The notes beneath the pieces were generated by a model, which was not told the DNA's origin, did not search any database, and saw only the letters and a list, made by a program, of their open reading frames with translations. Made by a program: the position numbers and the translations under genes. This document shows positions 26,346 through 39,254 of a stretch of 64,000 nucleotides of DNA, piece by piece. The stretch's first letter is position 1. Every line of letters starts with the position of its first letter. The stretch is from positions 1 to 64,000 of the forward strand of contig JACJXF010000004.1 in assembly GCA_020636775.1 (NCBI GenBank), written 5' to 3'. The DNA is from Bacteroidales bacterium (GTDB lineage Bacteria; Bacteroidota; Bacteroidia; Bacteroidales; GCA-2748055).

Positions 26346-26532
26346 AAGGGAAAATTTGTATGACAATGTACAAAATAAAACTTTCAGTAGGGAGAAAAAT
26401 CATGCTGCAGTGAAAGGAAATTTTTGAAATTGCAGATCATATCCCGCTTTCAAAAACAACTTTGATTTTAAGAAACTGCCTTGCTTTACCCGCGAATTTA
26501 TTACTTTTGAGGACATCACAAAACCACGAGCA

Positions 26533-27777
26533 TTGAATACCGAGTTATTTATTGCCAGACGATTAAACAGCAGAAAGGTAAACCGGAAGCGCTTTCCCGG
26601 CACCATTATGGGAATTGCTGTTTTCGGAATTGCTCTTGGACTTGCTGTAATGCTGGTTGCCATCTCAATTGTTACAGGTTTTAAGCTGGAAATCAGAAAT
26701 AAAGTGATTGGATTTGGATCTCATATCCAGATACTGAATTATGATTCAAACGTATCTTTTGAAACCTCCCCCATTGACGCTACACCGGAATTTCTTCCAA
26801 GGATAAAAGAAATAAAAGGCATCAATCATATACATGTTTTTGGATTGAAAGCCGGAATTGTGAAGACACCAACCGACATACAGGGCCTGGTATTAAAGGG
26901 TGTGGGAAACGACTATGACTGGAGCTTTTTTGATAAGTCCATGATTGAAGGGAGTTCCTTCAGGATGCATGGCGACACCCTTTCCAACAGCATTGTTATT
27001 TCTTCTTTCCTGTCGAGAAAACTAAAACTAAAAGCCGGCGACAGTTTCCAGATGTGGTTTATCCAGGATACCCCGCGATTCAGAAAGTTCACTGTTTCCG
27101 GGATTTATGAAACCAGCCTGCAGGAGTTCGATGAGACCTTTGCCATTGTTGATATAAGGCATATTCAGCGATTATCTTCATGGGATGAAAACCAGGTGAG
27201 CGGTCTGGAGATGATGGTGGATGACTTTAATGAGTTGGACAGAATAACAGATGAAGTAAACGAAATTGTTTCCACATCATTCTTCGACGATGGCTCAAGG
27301 CTGAAAGTTCTGAATATTGTGGAAAAATATCCCCAGATTTTCGACTGGCTGAATCTGCAGGACATAAACGTTATGGTGATTATAATCCTGATGCTTATTG
27401 TGGCAGGTATTAATATGATTTCAGGTCTTTTGATAATAATTCTGGACCGGACCAATATGATTGGAATATTGAAAGCCCTGGGCTATGCAAATAAAAATAT
27501 ACGTCGGATTTTCCTGTACCAGTCGGCCTACCTGATATTTAAGGGCTTATTCTGGGGGAATATTCTGGGGATTGGACTTTGCCTGATTCAAAAGCAGTTT
27601 AATCTGGTTAAACTGGATCCTTCATCTTATTATCTTACGAGTGTGCCGGTGCATCTGGATTTAGGAGGGATTTTGATGCTCAACCTGGGAACCATGCTTG
27701 CGATCCTGATATTTCTTTTGCTGCCATCAATGCTTATAAGCCGGATCTCCCCGGCTGAGTCAATAAGGTTTAAGTAA
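26533..27777 (+). CDS. LolC/E-like FtsX-family ABC permease
   Basis: This is a 414-residue inner-membrane protein. The N-terminal start is TTG at 26533, because no ATG lies upstream in frame and NTELFIARRL is the usual beginning of this family. It has one N-terminal membrane segment (GIAVFGIALGLAVMLVAISIV), a large periplasmic domain (about residues 50-265) and three C-terminal membrane segments (from IMVIIILMLIVAGINM), the FtsX/MacB layout with 4 helices. In lipoprotein release (Lol), such permeases pull mature lipoproteins out of the inner membrane. The ATPase partner is not adjacent. Many lipoproteins in this window would be clients. Confidence 0.85.
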   Translation: MNTELFIARRLNSRKVNRKRFPGTIMGIAVFGIALGLAVMLVAISIVTGFKLEIRNKVIGFGSHIQILNYDSNVSFETSPIDATPEFLPRIKEIKGINHIHVFGLKAGIVKTPTDIQGLVLKGVGNDYDWSFFDKSMIEGSSFRMHGDTLSNSIVISSFLSRKLKLKAGDSFQMWFIQDTPRFRKFTVSGIYETSLQEFDETFAIVDIRHIQRLSSWDENQVSGLEMMVDDFNELDRITDEVNEIVSTSFFDDGSRLKVLNIVEKYPQIFDWLNLQDINVMVIIILMLIVAGINMISGLLIIILDRTNMIGILKALGYANKNIRRIFLYQSAYLIFKGLFWGNILGIGLCLIQKQFNLVKLDPSSYYLTSVPVHLDLGGILMLNLGTMLAILIFLLLPSMLISRISPAESIRFK

Positions 27778-27823
27778 TAATTGAAAATTCGAGAGAAACA
27801 GAGTTTGTGAATATATTCCCTTT

Positions 27824-28489
27824 ATGAATTTCGAAGTCATAATAAATGCTGTCAGAAAAGAGCTGAGTAAACCTTTGCCGGGCGAACACCAGCAATATCT
27901 CATGTCACCTGAATTTCGAGGGAGACTTCCTCATTCAAATGAAAAACGCAAAGCTGCTGTTATGATATGCCTGTTTCCCAAAGAGGATGAACTGCAGACC
28001 GTTTTTATTAAAAGACCTGATTACAATGGCCCACATGGCGGGCAGGTTAGTTTTCCAGGGGGAGTATATGAAGAAGTTGACAGGGATCTTATCGCTACAG
28101 CCATAAGGGAAACTGAGGAGGAAATAGGACTAAGGATATTCGCTGAGGATATTCTTGGCCTTCTTACACCCCTGAGCATTCCTGTAAGCAACATGATAGT
28201 GCAACCTGTTGTGGGTTATACCAGGAATTATCCGGAATTTAAAACAGATGAAAGGGAGGTGGAATACCTTATTCCCTCAGGGCTTCCGAACTTATTAAAT
28301 CCGGAAGCCGTTGAAAGGGAAAAGTGGATTCTTCACGGGACAGAAACAGAGGTCCCTTTTTATCGCGTAAACGGAAATATTATCTGGGGAGCAACCGCGA
28401 TGATTCTCAGCGAATTTTTAGCAGTTATTTCGAATTCAGGGCAATTTCCACACCATCCATATTCAGGTAGTGGTCGTAGCGGTAAATGA
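27824..28489 (+). CDS. Nudix hydrolase, CoA-pyrophosphatase-like
   Basis: This is a 221-residue protein. The Nudix box is complete: GG..(V)SFPGGVYEEVDRDLIATAIRETEEEIGL, with the REXXEEXG core near residues 91-98 and the preceding GPHGGQVSFPGG that marks the NUDT7/CoA-diphosphatase group. It probably hydrolyses CoA or a related nucleoside diphosphate derivative in the cytoplasm. Its 3' end overlaps the end of the convergent mltF gene by 65 nt. It starts 47 bp after the permease gene and may share its transcript. Confidence 0.88.
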   Translation: MNFEVIINAVRKELSKPLPGEHQQYLMSPEFRGRLPHSNEKRKAAVMICLFPKEDELQTVFIKRPDYNGPHGGQVSFPGGVYEEVDRDLIATAIRETEEEIGLRIFAEDILGLLTPLSIPVSNMIVQPVVGYTRNYPEFKTDEREVEYLIPSGLPNLLNPEAVEREKWILHGTETEVPFYRVNGNIIWGATAMILSEFLAVISNSGQFPHHPYSGSGRSGK

Positions 28490-29858
28490 TATCCTTAACA
28501 TATTTCTGAGTTTCATTACCACGGCAATACCCGCTTCTTACCACCGGGTCTTTGTAGTAGGCAGGGTCTGATTTTTTCAGCAGATAGGTTTCCACGTTGT
28601 TATCCCATAATGAAGGATTTCCGCCATATTTTGAAGTCAGATTAATGGCATCTCTTACGTGTCCATAACCGATATTGTAGGCTGCAAGAACAAATTTCGC
28701 CCTTTCATGATCATCGGGTACCTCATCAATAAAACGATCATCGAGCCATTTGATCAGTTTAACTCCGGCAACAATCTGAGATTCGGGTGAAGATTTTTTG
28801 CTTACACCATATCTCTTTGCGGTACCGGGCATAAGCTGCATTATTCCAAAAGCTCCAGCCCATGAGGTTACATTCGGGTTAAATCTCGACTCCTGGTAAA
28901 TCATAGAAGCCACAAGTCTCCAGTCCCATCCTATTTTAGCAGATTCCCTTTTAATAATTTCATCAAACCGGGATATCTTGCCAGTTTCAGGATAATAGTA
29001 ATCACTTTTTACAATTAGGGCAGACCTTTCACTGTTGAAGTATTTATTGTAAATTACTGCATATTTAGCCGTTTTACTGAAATTCTCCATCCAGTCATTT
29101 ATGGCTTTCTTAAGCTGAACAGATCCTTTTCTCACTGCCCAGGCCTGATTCTGAGGAAAAGAAACAGCTGTTTCGATATCGATATTCGGATAATAGGATT
29201 TATTAACGCTGGCAATATTCTGGTCGGAAATGGTGTACATGATCTCACCATTAGCCACCATTTTAATCAGCTGTTCTGTTTCAGCCGGAACCTCAATAAT
29301 AACAATGTCCTCACCAATCTCTTCCTCAAGGTTTTGAAGTCTTGCAGAATAGGATGAATTCTGATGAACATAAATTGTCTTTCCGGCAAGATCGATAGGA
29401 TTACGAACCATTGTCTGCAGGGCCGGGTTTTTGGGATCCAGACTTCTTTGCACCAAAACCTGAGATGTCTGGCTGTAGGGAGTGGTAAAATCGACCAGTT
29501 CCTTACGAGCGTTGGTAATGGTAAGGTTGGATGCAATAAGATCATAGTCGCCCGTTACCAGACTTTCAAAGTTCGCAGCGAGGTTGTTGCTTACCTTAAG
29601 ATCAAGTTCAATATCAAGGTCTTTGGCCAGTTCATTGAGTAATTCATACTGAAAACCCATTGGTTGTCCTTTATAGATAAAATAATTGATCGAATTAAAG
29701 TCGGTAACTACGGATAATCTTCCTTTCTCCCTGATCTGTGGCAGGTCGATAGCCTGAGCTGCCATAATTTTCGGGTTGTTTTCCACTGTTTTACTGGAAT
29801 ACAGGGCCGGAAGAATTAAAATCAACAATAAAATAATAAAATGTCTTAAACGTCTCAT
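28425..29858 (-). CDS. mltF: Membrane-bound lytic transglycosylase F-like protein
   Basis: This is a 477-residue exported protein with two domains: an extracellular solute-binding (SBP_bac_3) domain at about residues 38-275 (LPQIREKGRLSVVTDFNS..., DYDLIASNLTITNARK, DFTTPY) and a C-terminal SLT domain from about residue 310. Glu323 in QESRFNP is the expected catalytic acid, followed by GAFGIMQLMPGTAKRYG. MltF cleaves the MurNAc-GlcNAc bond of peptidoglycan with 1,6-anhydro formation, and the SBP-like part senses muropeptides. The N-terminus is a signal anchor (LRHFIILLLILILPALYS). The 3' end overlaps the Nudix gene. Confidence 0.92.
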   Translation of the reverse strand: MRRLRHFIILLLILILPALYSSKTVENNPKIMAAQAIDLPQIREKGRLSVVTDFNSINYFIYKGQPMGFQYELLNELAKDLDIELDLKVSNNLAANFESLVTGDYDLIASNLTITNARKELVDFTTPYSQTSQVLVQRSLDPKNPALQTMVRNPIDLAGKTIYVHQNSSYSARLQNLEEEIGEDIVIIEVPAETEQLIKMVANGEIMYTISDQNIASVNKSYYPNIDIETAVSFPQNQAWAVRKGSVQLKKAINDWMENFSKTAKYAVIYNKYFNSERSALIVKSDYYYPETGKISRFDEIIKRESAKIGWDWRLVASMIYQESRFNPNVTSWAGAFGIMQLMPGTAKRYGVSKKSSPESQIVAGVKLIKWLDDRFIDEVPDDHERAKFVLAAYNIGYGHVRDAINLTSKYGGNPSLWDNNVETYLLKKSDPAYYKDPVVRSGYCRGNETQKYVKDIIYRYDHYLNMDGVEIALNSK

Positions 29859-29941
29859 ATAATTACATTTAGCTTTGTTACTATGTCACATGGTAACTCG
29901 AGCATTAACAAGAAAATCTTCAATTTGTTTAAATGATTTTT

Positions 29942-31969
29942 TTAGTCATAGAATGTCCAGGTCAATCCGAATTTCAAAGATCCGGGGTTCATAGGATATC
30001 CGTAAGTAGTAAAGTAGTTGTATCCGGCAATACCGGCAAGTGAGTTGGTATATTTAAGAAAGAATCTCGTTCTTTTAATTTTCCAGTTAAAGAATCCATC
30101 TAAAAAGGGATATTCACCAATTCGTGCAATATCCTGTCGATAGAACATTCCGGTGGCTGGCATCCAGGCATCGGCAAAATAACCGGAGTTGACATAAAAA
30201 TCAAATCCTATTTGAAATTTTAAAGCGCCTTTAAAAAAGGCGTTTTCGTAGTAGCTTGTGTTTCCATAAGCCAGGAGAGGGATTTGAAGCACTGCTTCAT
30301 TGGTCGCTTTCTGAATAATTAATTTATGTATGTGGTTAAATCCTCCCCACTTAAATGTTTTTTCCAGCATGAAGGATGTTACAAGTATAGTATTATCTGC
30401 TTTCGCAGGTATTGCCATATTATCCAGGTAAATATAATTACCCAGTAAGGTCAGCCCCCCCTCTGCATAAACTGTGCCATTTCCGGATGTGTAGGAAGCA
30501 AAAGCGGAGGTGGTACTGGATTTTGGAAAAGTGTTATTCCACTGAAAGTGTGATGAATAGTACTGTTTAAGAAAGAAATCGGGTTCAGTGACGTAAAATT
30601 TACCAAAAGCAGAGATCTTATCCCCTTTTTTATTTAGTTTATAATTCAGCTTAAAGTCTGCCATGATGTCATTTTGCCTGTATCCGGCAAAGAAATATTC
30701 TATTTTTCCCTGATAGGTAATTTTTGACTTTGACTCAAAAAGGAGCATTGCATAGAGGGAAAGGTTATTATAGTTCGTTTTAAAATCGCCGGGTAAAATT
30801 GTATCTATGATTACTGAATTTACGGTTATGCTGGTAGGTCTGGGATACAAATAGCTATAAGCCACCAGCTGGTGTTTTATACCCAGGATAAATCCGGGAA
30901 GGAACTTATATTCGTCACCTGAAATCTGAAATGAATTTTCAAGCACGTGCTGAAATACGCTATCATACGCAGAATTGAGATTATAATAATTGTTTTGATA
31001 GAACCCGGGAATGGTGTCAGAAGAAACCGCCTGATCGTTATACACCCGTGAAAATCGGTCATATCGGATTGTATGGTTAATCATAAAGGGCAGGGATTTT
31101 TCCCTGACAACAGGCATGGATTTCTGAGTTTTTGTGGTTGTATCATTAAGAGCCGTGAGGCTATCGGACTGCATATACAAGCTGTCGTTCAGTGTTTGCA
31201 ATGAATCAGCCGGCAAGCTGATTGAATCGGAAACGGATTTCTTAAAACGGTAACTTTGTGTCGCGAATACAGTAAGGTTTTTAAGCATTGAGCTTGCATT
31301 ACTGAGCGACATCTGGTATGCAACCGGATCTGTTGCCGGGTGAACAATGAATTCCTGGAAATTTGCAAGTCCGCCGTTTTCCTGTTCTTTAGTACGGTTA
31401 GAGCTTACATTGCCGTAAATACTGTAATTATCCTTATCGTAGCTTCCAAAGAAGGTAAACCGGTTAGCTTTCACCTCCTGCTGGAGGTATATTCCCTTTG
31501 AAGCGATCAGGTCATAATCTACTCCAACGTTTGTATATTTATTAATATTCTGTGTATGCAATGCAGAAATAAGCTGTTCACTTGTTTCCCTGTTTCCGGC
31601 TGTTACATAGGATATCTCGGTAAAGGGACGGTGAGTATTATAATGCAGTCGTTTATAGGGAGTATGATAGTATGTTGTAAATGGTTTGGCAAAGAGGAAT
31701 ATATCCTGGTTATTTCTCTTCGAGAAGATATTATTCTGGAACGGGGAACCTGTGTTTCCATTATACTGTGGGGAGAAGGTTTCCCTGTAAACGGGATTAT
31801 AAAAATGAGTATTAAGGAAGCTGGTATCGATATCAGCAGGGACGGCTTTTTTAGACAGTTCATCAATAACTTTCGCCGATATAATAGCGGTACTATCTGC
31901 TTTTTGGGCAAAGAGCCGGTAAGACGGGAAAATGGTTAATAAAAGAAATATGTAAGCGAATCTGCTCAT
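29942..31969 (-). CDS. Putative beta-barrel porin (Porin_10-like)
   Basis: This 675-residue protein has a signal peptide ending near residue 22 (PSYRLFAQ). The rest is a long run of amphipathic strands ending in a terminal aromatic (FGLTWTFYD), as expected for outer-membrane barrels. Landmarks such as FTEISYVTAGNRETSEQLISALHTQNI are shared with Bacteroidota 'putative porin' (Porin_10) proteins. An internal Ser/Thr/Asp-rich stretch (about residues 255-290) is probably a loop. No substrate is known. It lies 83 bp upstream of mltF on the same strand. Confidence 0.78.
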   Translation of the reverse strand: MSRFAYIFLLLTIFPSYRLFAQKADSTAIISAKVIDELSKKAVPADIDTSFLNTHFYNPVYRETFSPQYNGNTGSPFQNNIFSKRNNQDIFLFAKPFTTYYHTPYKRLHYNTHRPFTEISYVTAGNRETSEQLISALHTQNINKYTNVGVDYDLIASKGIYLQQEVKANRFTFFGSYDKDNYSIYGNVSSNRTKEQENGGLANFQEFIVHPATDPVAYQMSLSNASSMLKNLTVFATQSYRFKKSVSDSISLPADSLQTLNDSLYMQSDSLTALNDTTTKTQKSMPVVREKSLPFMINHTIRYDRFSRVYNDQAVSSDTIPGFYQNNYYNLNSAYDSVFQHVLENSFQISGDEYKFLPGFILGIKHQLVAYSYLYPRPTSITVNSVIIDTILPGDFKTNYNNLSLYAMLLFESKSKITYQGKIEYFFAGYRQNDIMADFKLNYKLNKKGDKISAFGKFYVTEPDFFLKQYYSSHFQWNNTFPKSSTTSAFASYTSGNGTVYAEGGLTLLGNYIYLDNMAIPAKADNTILVTSFMLEKTFKWGGFNHIHKLIIQKATNEAVLQIPLLAYGNTSYYENAFFKGALKFQIGFDFYVNSGYFADAWMPATGMFYRQDIARIGEYPFLDGFFNWKIKRTRFFLKYTNSLAGIAGYNYFTTYGYPMNPGSLKFGLTWTFYD

Positions 31970-32055
31970 AGGTTTTGCCTAACCAGGGTCCGGTGTAAAG
32001 TATTCGGATAGTATCACACAGAACGAAGGCCATCACTGGTTTCTTGTTTACTGTG

Positions 32056-32063
32056 CAAATTTA
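32056..32063 (-). promoter_or_regulatory. Possible -7 box of the porin gene
   Basis: The minus strand has TAAATTTG, a TAnnTTTG match, about 87 nt before the porin ATG. No convincing -33 TTTG is at the right spacing. Confidence 0.25.
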
Positions 32064-32140
32064 GTTAAAGGCAGGGGTTATTTTAGAGGGTTTTCAGCAA
32101 AGATGCTAACAAGTAATAGACAATTTACTCAGGACTTATA

Positions 32141-32176
32141 ATAAAAAAAAGAGCCCCGATCAAAAGTTCGGGGCTC
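32141..32176 (-). terminator. Rho-independent terminator of the rRNA operon
   Basis: On the minus strand GAGCCCCGA/TCGGGGCTC forms a strong stem (32151-32176), followed by a run of eight T. It lies about 10 nt after the 5S gene. Confidence 0.92.
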
Positions 32177-32183
32177 AGGAAAT

Positions 32184-32289
32184 TTGGCGACGACCTACTC
32201 TCCCACAATTGCAGTACCATCGGCGCTAATGGGCTTAACTTCTCTGTTCGGAATGGTAAGAGGTGGACCCCATTGCAATAGTCACCTAA
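32184..32289 (-). rRNA. rrf: 5S ribosomal RNA
   Basis: The minus strand reads GGTGACTATTGC... through CCGAACAGAGAAGTTAAGCC to ...GGAGAGTAGGTCGTCGCC, the standard 5S sequence with pairing ends. Ends are approximate. It is the last gene of the rRNA operon. Confidence 0.95.
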
Positions 32290-32364
32290 AGCTGTTTATC
32301 TGCCAAAGGCAGATTAATATTTTAACATGTGGCAGAGAATTAGTTTTTTAACTTGTAATAAAGA

Positions 32365-35255
<2,891 letters not shown>

Positions 35256-35326
35256 TGAATTTACAAATTAAAAAATTAATTACTCTACCAACATGTCAAA
35301 GAACTTTCCCACCAATGGCGGGTTAG

Positions 35327-35398
35327 TAAAAATAGCCGGAATCGAACCGTTGTCTTCCCGATAAGTATCAGGATGCTCTTCCATTGAGCTAATTTTCA
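35327..35398 (-). pseudogene. tRNA-like remnant 2 in the rRNA spacer
   Basis: The minus strand looks like a tRNA. The acceptor TGAAAAT can pair with ATTTTTA, then TA, a D arm GCTC...GAGC, and a T loop TTCGATT. However, the anticodon arm is a near-palindrome (TCCTGATACTTATCGGGA) and two T-stem pairs fail. It is probably a decayed tRNA. A tRNA scanner score would decide. Confidence 0.5.
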
Positions 35399-35438
35399 AA
35401 ATTCAGTATAAAAAGAACGAAAATATTTATAAAATCTG

Positions 35439-35521
35439 TGGAGAATAATCCCGATGTACATCGGGAGAACCCTTGACCCTCACGCCTTTGCGTGATGCTC
35501 TGGCCTTTAGGCTAATTTCCA
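35439..35521 (-). pseudogene. tRNA-Ala-like remnant 1 with palindromic arms
   Basis: The ends match tRNA-Ala (GGAAATTAGC... and ...TTATTCTCCA), and GAGCA and GGGTCAAGGGTTC are kept. Each arm has been replaced by a perfect hairpin: D arm GCCTAAAGGC, anticodon arm TCACGCAAAGGCGTGA, T arm TCCCGATGTACATCGGGA. There is no 7-base anticodon loop, so it cannot decode. At 83 nt it is longer than a normal tRNA-Ala. Confidence 0.65.
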
Positions 35522-35570
35522 CTTGTTATTAAAAAGAACTTATTCTCTATCACCAAAACATTGTATTCTG

Positions 35571-35644
35571 TGGAGAATAAGGGAGTCGAACCCTTGACCC
35601 CCTGCGTGCAAGGCAGGTGCTCTAGCCAACTGAGCTAATTCCCC
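35571..35644 (-). tRNA. tRNA-Ala (anticodon TGC)
   Basis: This is a full cloverleaf on the minus strand: acceptor GGGGAAT paired with ATTCTCC, D arm GCTCAGTTGGCTAGAGC, anticodon loop CTTGCAC within CCTGC/GCAGG, T arm AAGGGTTCGACTCCCTT, discriminator A. It sits in the 16S-23S spacer, as is usual for tRNA-Ala, and is the only intact alanine tRNA here. Confidence 0.96.
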
Positions 35645-35948
35645 AATTTTTTTGGTTGTCAGTCGAACCTTTGACCCTCACGCTGAAGCGTGATGCTCTA
35701 GCCAACTGAGCTAATTCCCCAATTTTTTTGGTTGTCAGTCGAACCTTTGACCCTCACGCTGAAGCGTGATGCTCTAGCCAACTGAGCTAATTCCCCAATT
35801 TTTTTGGTTGTCAGTCGAACCTTTGACCCTCACGCTGAAGCGTGATGCTCTAGCCAACTGAGCTAATTCCCCAATTTTTTTGGTTGTCAGTCGAACCTTT
35901 GACCCTCACGCTGAAGCGTGATGCTCTAGCCAACTGAGCTAATTCCCC
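35645..35948 (-). repeat. Four identical 76-bp defective tRNA-Ala copies in tandem
   Basis: Four copies begin at 35645, 35721, 35797 and 35873, identical base for base as far as I can read. They keep the same 76-bp period relative to the intact tRNA-Ala. Each copy has the tRNA-Ala 5' half (GGGGAATTAGCTCAGTTGGC...GAGCA). Then come a palindromic arm TCACGCTTCAGCGTGA instead of the anticodon arm, a GGGTCAAAGGTTCGACT half T arm, and a 3' part (GACAACC plus A-run) that cannot pair with the acceptor. They are non-decoding pseudo-tRNAs. Exact identity implies recent tandem duplication, homogenisation, or an assembly artefact. Confidence 0.9.
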
Positions 35949-36062
35949 TTTATCCTCCGAAGTTTTAGCGAAGGAGGAAATTGTAACTTAGATTAAAGAA
36001 CTGATTGATAATGCATTCATGAGATTAAGAGATCACCTTCGCTTAAGCTACGGTGATCACAG

Positions 36063-36136
36063 TAGTCCCGCCCAGAGTTGAACTGGGGACCTCTACATTA
36101 TCAGTGTAGCGCTCTAACCAACTGAGCTACGAGACT
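36063..36136 (-). tRNA. tRNA-Ile (anticodon GAT)
   Basis: This is a full cloverleaf on the minus strand: acceptor AGTCTCG paired with CGGGACT, D arm GCTCAGTTGGTTAGAGC, anticodon loop CTGATAA within CTACA/TGTAG, T arm with GTTCAACTC, discriminator A. It is first in the spacer after 16S. Confidence 0.96.
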
Positions 36137-36323
36137 GTTTAGTATCCCTGCTCATTCCGGTTACATCAGTATTGATTCCCCGCCATAAAATGACAGGAGC
36201 TCAATCGATCTGAGCTTGGGAATTAATCAGTGCAAGGGAAGGGCGATACCCAACTTTTTGCAAGATTTTATAAAAAAGAAAAGGAAAAAGGTCAAGCAAT
36301 TAATAAGTAATGAATCTTTCTCT

Positions 36324-37845
<1,522 letters not shown>

Positions 37846-38058
37846 GTAATTATAAAAAGTTGAGTTGCTCAAGATCCATTACATTATTACCTAAAAAAGA
37901 ATTTTCAGTTGCATTTGACCTTTTTACCTTTTCAATATTTTCAAAGAACGATTAGTTCAAAATTTTTCGGATTGCAAAGTTAGTAAACTTTACTTACTAT
38001 ACAATCTATATTGTAATTTTTTTACTTCTAAAGAACCTGCTTTTTCTTAAAGCGGATG
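37846..38058 (-). other. 16S leader region
   Basis: About 210 bp between the nearest promoter and 16S: AT-rich with no ORF, presumably the processed leader of the rRNA precursor. I identified no antiterminator box. Confidence 0.45.
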
Positions 38059-38089
38059 CAAAGGTAACTCCTTTTTTAAATCCTGCAAA
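38059..38089 (-). promoter_or_regulatory. rRNA promoter P3 (nearest 16S)
   Basis: On the minus strand TTTG (38086-38089) and TACCTTTG (38059-38066) are separated by 19 nt, matching the Bacteroidota sigma-A -33/-7 boxes. The following GCATCCGCTTTAA is shared with P2, so the initiation regions are repeated. Confidence 0.72.
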
Positions 38090-38164
38090 TCTTTTTAAAA
38101 AAATATTGCATTTTTATTTTTCTGTCACCTTTGTCAAAGAATGTACTTTCGTTTAAAGCGGGTG

Positions 38165-38197
38165 CAAAGGTAAAAGATTTATTTTTACTTCTGCAAA
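38165..38197 (-). promoter_or_regulatory. rRNA promoter P2
   Basis: TTTG (38194-38197) and TACCTTTG (38165-38172) are 21 nt apart on the minus strand. GCACCCGCTTTAA downstream closely matches the P3 initiation region. Confidence 0.7.
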
Positions 38198-38268
38198 TAA
38201 ATTTTCATTTATTTTTTGCACCATTTAATCCTGACATTTTATAAGAACTTTTCCCGTGTTTGGGGCTG

Positions 38269-38300
38269 CAAATATAGAAGGCCTTTTTAGACTTACCAAA
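38269..38300 (-). promoter_or_regulatory. rRNA promoter P1 (most distal)
   Basis: TTTG (38297-38300) and TATATTTG (38269-38276) are 20 nt apart on the minus strand. A GC-rich GCAGCCCC follows the -7 box. It differs from P2 and P3 downstream, so it may be regulated separately. Confidence 0.6.
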
Positions 38301-38514
38301 TCTTTTTGGAAGAAATTTTAAAAAAATTTTTTGCCCCTTGTCTATCAATTGGTTAGAAGGAGAGTAAATGGGTGAATGAGAGAATGAGTGAATGTCTGCC
38401 TGCCGGCCAGGCAGGCTTTCCCTGCTCACTATTCACTTATTTTAACCTTTCCCGGACAATAAGATATTCGAAAAAAACGTACCTTAGCAGAAACAATATG
38501 AAACTCTGAAACCA
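38301..38514. other. Divergent spacer with low-complexity DNA and a palindrome
   Basis: Between the rRNA promoters and the plus-strand GT2 gene there is a low-complexity GAATGAG-type stretch (38356-38393) and a 19-bp inverted repeat GCCTGCCGGCCAGGCAGGC (38398-38416). No gene is seen. The palindrome could be an intergenic repeat. Confidence 0.45.
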
Positions 38515-39252
38515 GTGCACGAAAACCTTGTCATCATCCCTACCTATAATGAGAAGGAAAATATCGAAAGGATTATCCGTAAGGTATTCTCCCTCGAAAC
38601 TCCTTTCGATATCCTTATTATCGAGGATAACTCCCCCGACGGAACCGCTAAAATAGTAAAGAAACTTCAGGAGACTTTCCCCGATACACTATATATATAT
38701 GAAAGAACCGGAAAACTGGGACTGGGAACTGCCTATATCCAGGGGTTTAAATGGGCACTGGAACATTCCTACCAGTATATATTTGAAATGGATGCCGACT
38801 TCTCCCATAATCCTGAAGACCTGATACTCCTTCATAATGCCTGTCACCACGTTGGCGCCGACATGTCAATAGGTTCCCGATATATTTCCGGGGTCAACGT
38901 TGTTAACTGGCCTATGGGACGCGTACTTATTTCATACTTCGCATCTGTTTACGTACGGTTTATCACCCGCATGCCTGTTAGGGATGCTACAGCGGGATTT
39001 GTTTGCTATTCCCGCAAGGTTCTTGAAACCATTAATCTGGATAAAATCCGCTTTAAGGGATATGCATTCCAGATCGAAATGAAGTTTACCACCTGGAAAT
39101 ATGGATTCCACATTCTTGAAGTACCTATTATTTTCACTGAAAGAAAGGAAGGCTCCTCAAAAATGAACGGAGGAATCGTCTCTGAAGCCATATGGGGCGT
39201 GGTCAAGATGAAGCTCATGAGCTTTTTCAGATCCTACAAAAGAACCACCTGA
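38515..39252 (+). CDS. GT2 glycosyltransferase, polyprenol-phosphate mannosyltransferase-like
   Basis: This is a 245-residue protein. It starts with GTG at 38515, because MHENLVIIPTYNEKENIE aligns with the usual family start and no ATG is available. GT-A landmarks are IIPTYNEKENI, IIEDNSPDGTA, GKLGLGTAYIQGF, and MDADFSHNPEDL with the metal-binding DxD. The C-terminus KEGSSKMNGGIVSEA is typical of dolichol/polyprenol-phosphate mannose synthases of the short, soluble (DPM1) type with no membrane tail. It probably transfers mannose from GDP-mannose to undecaprenyl phosphate at the inner membrane. The stop is 2 nt before the dihydroorotase ATG. Confidence 0.88.
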   Translation: MHENLVIIPTYNEKENIERIIRKVFSLETPFDILIIEDNSPDGTAKIVKKLQETFPDTLYIYERTGKLGLGTAYIQGFKWALEHSYQYIFEMDADFSHNPEDLILLHNACHHVGADMSIGSRYISGVNVVNWPMGRVLISYFASVYVRFITRMPVRDATAGFVCYSRKVLETINLDKIRFKGYAFQIEMKFTTWKYGFHILEVPIIFTERKEGSSKMNGGIVSEAIWGVVKMKLMSFFRSYKRTT

Positions 39253-39254
39253 CT

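Noticed and set aside
35327..35398. Functional tRNA with anticodon ACT
   Set aside because: The T stem has two mismatches and the anticodon stem is imperfect, while the arm matches the local palindrome family.
35571..35948. Regular 76-bp repeats that could suggest a CRISPR array
   Set aside because: The whole period is repeated with no unique spacers, and the unit is clearly derived from tRNA-Ala.
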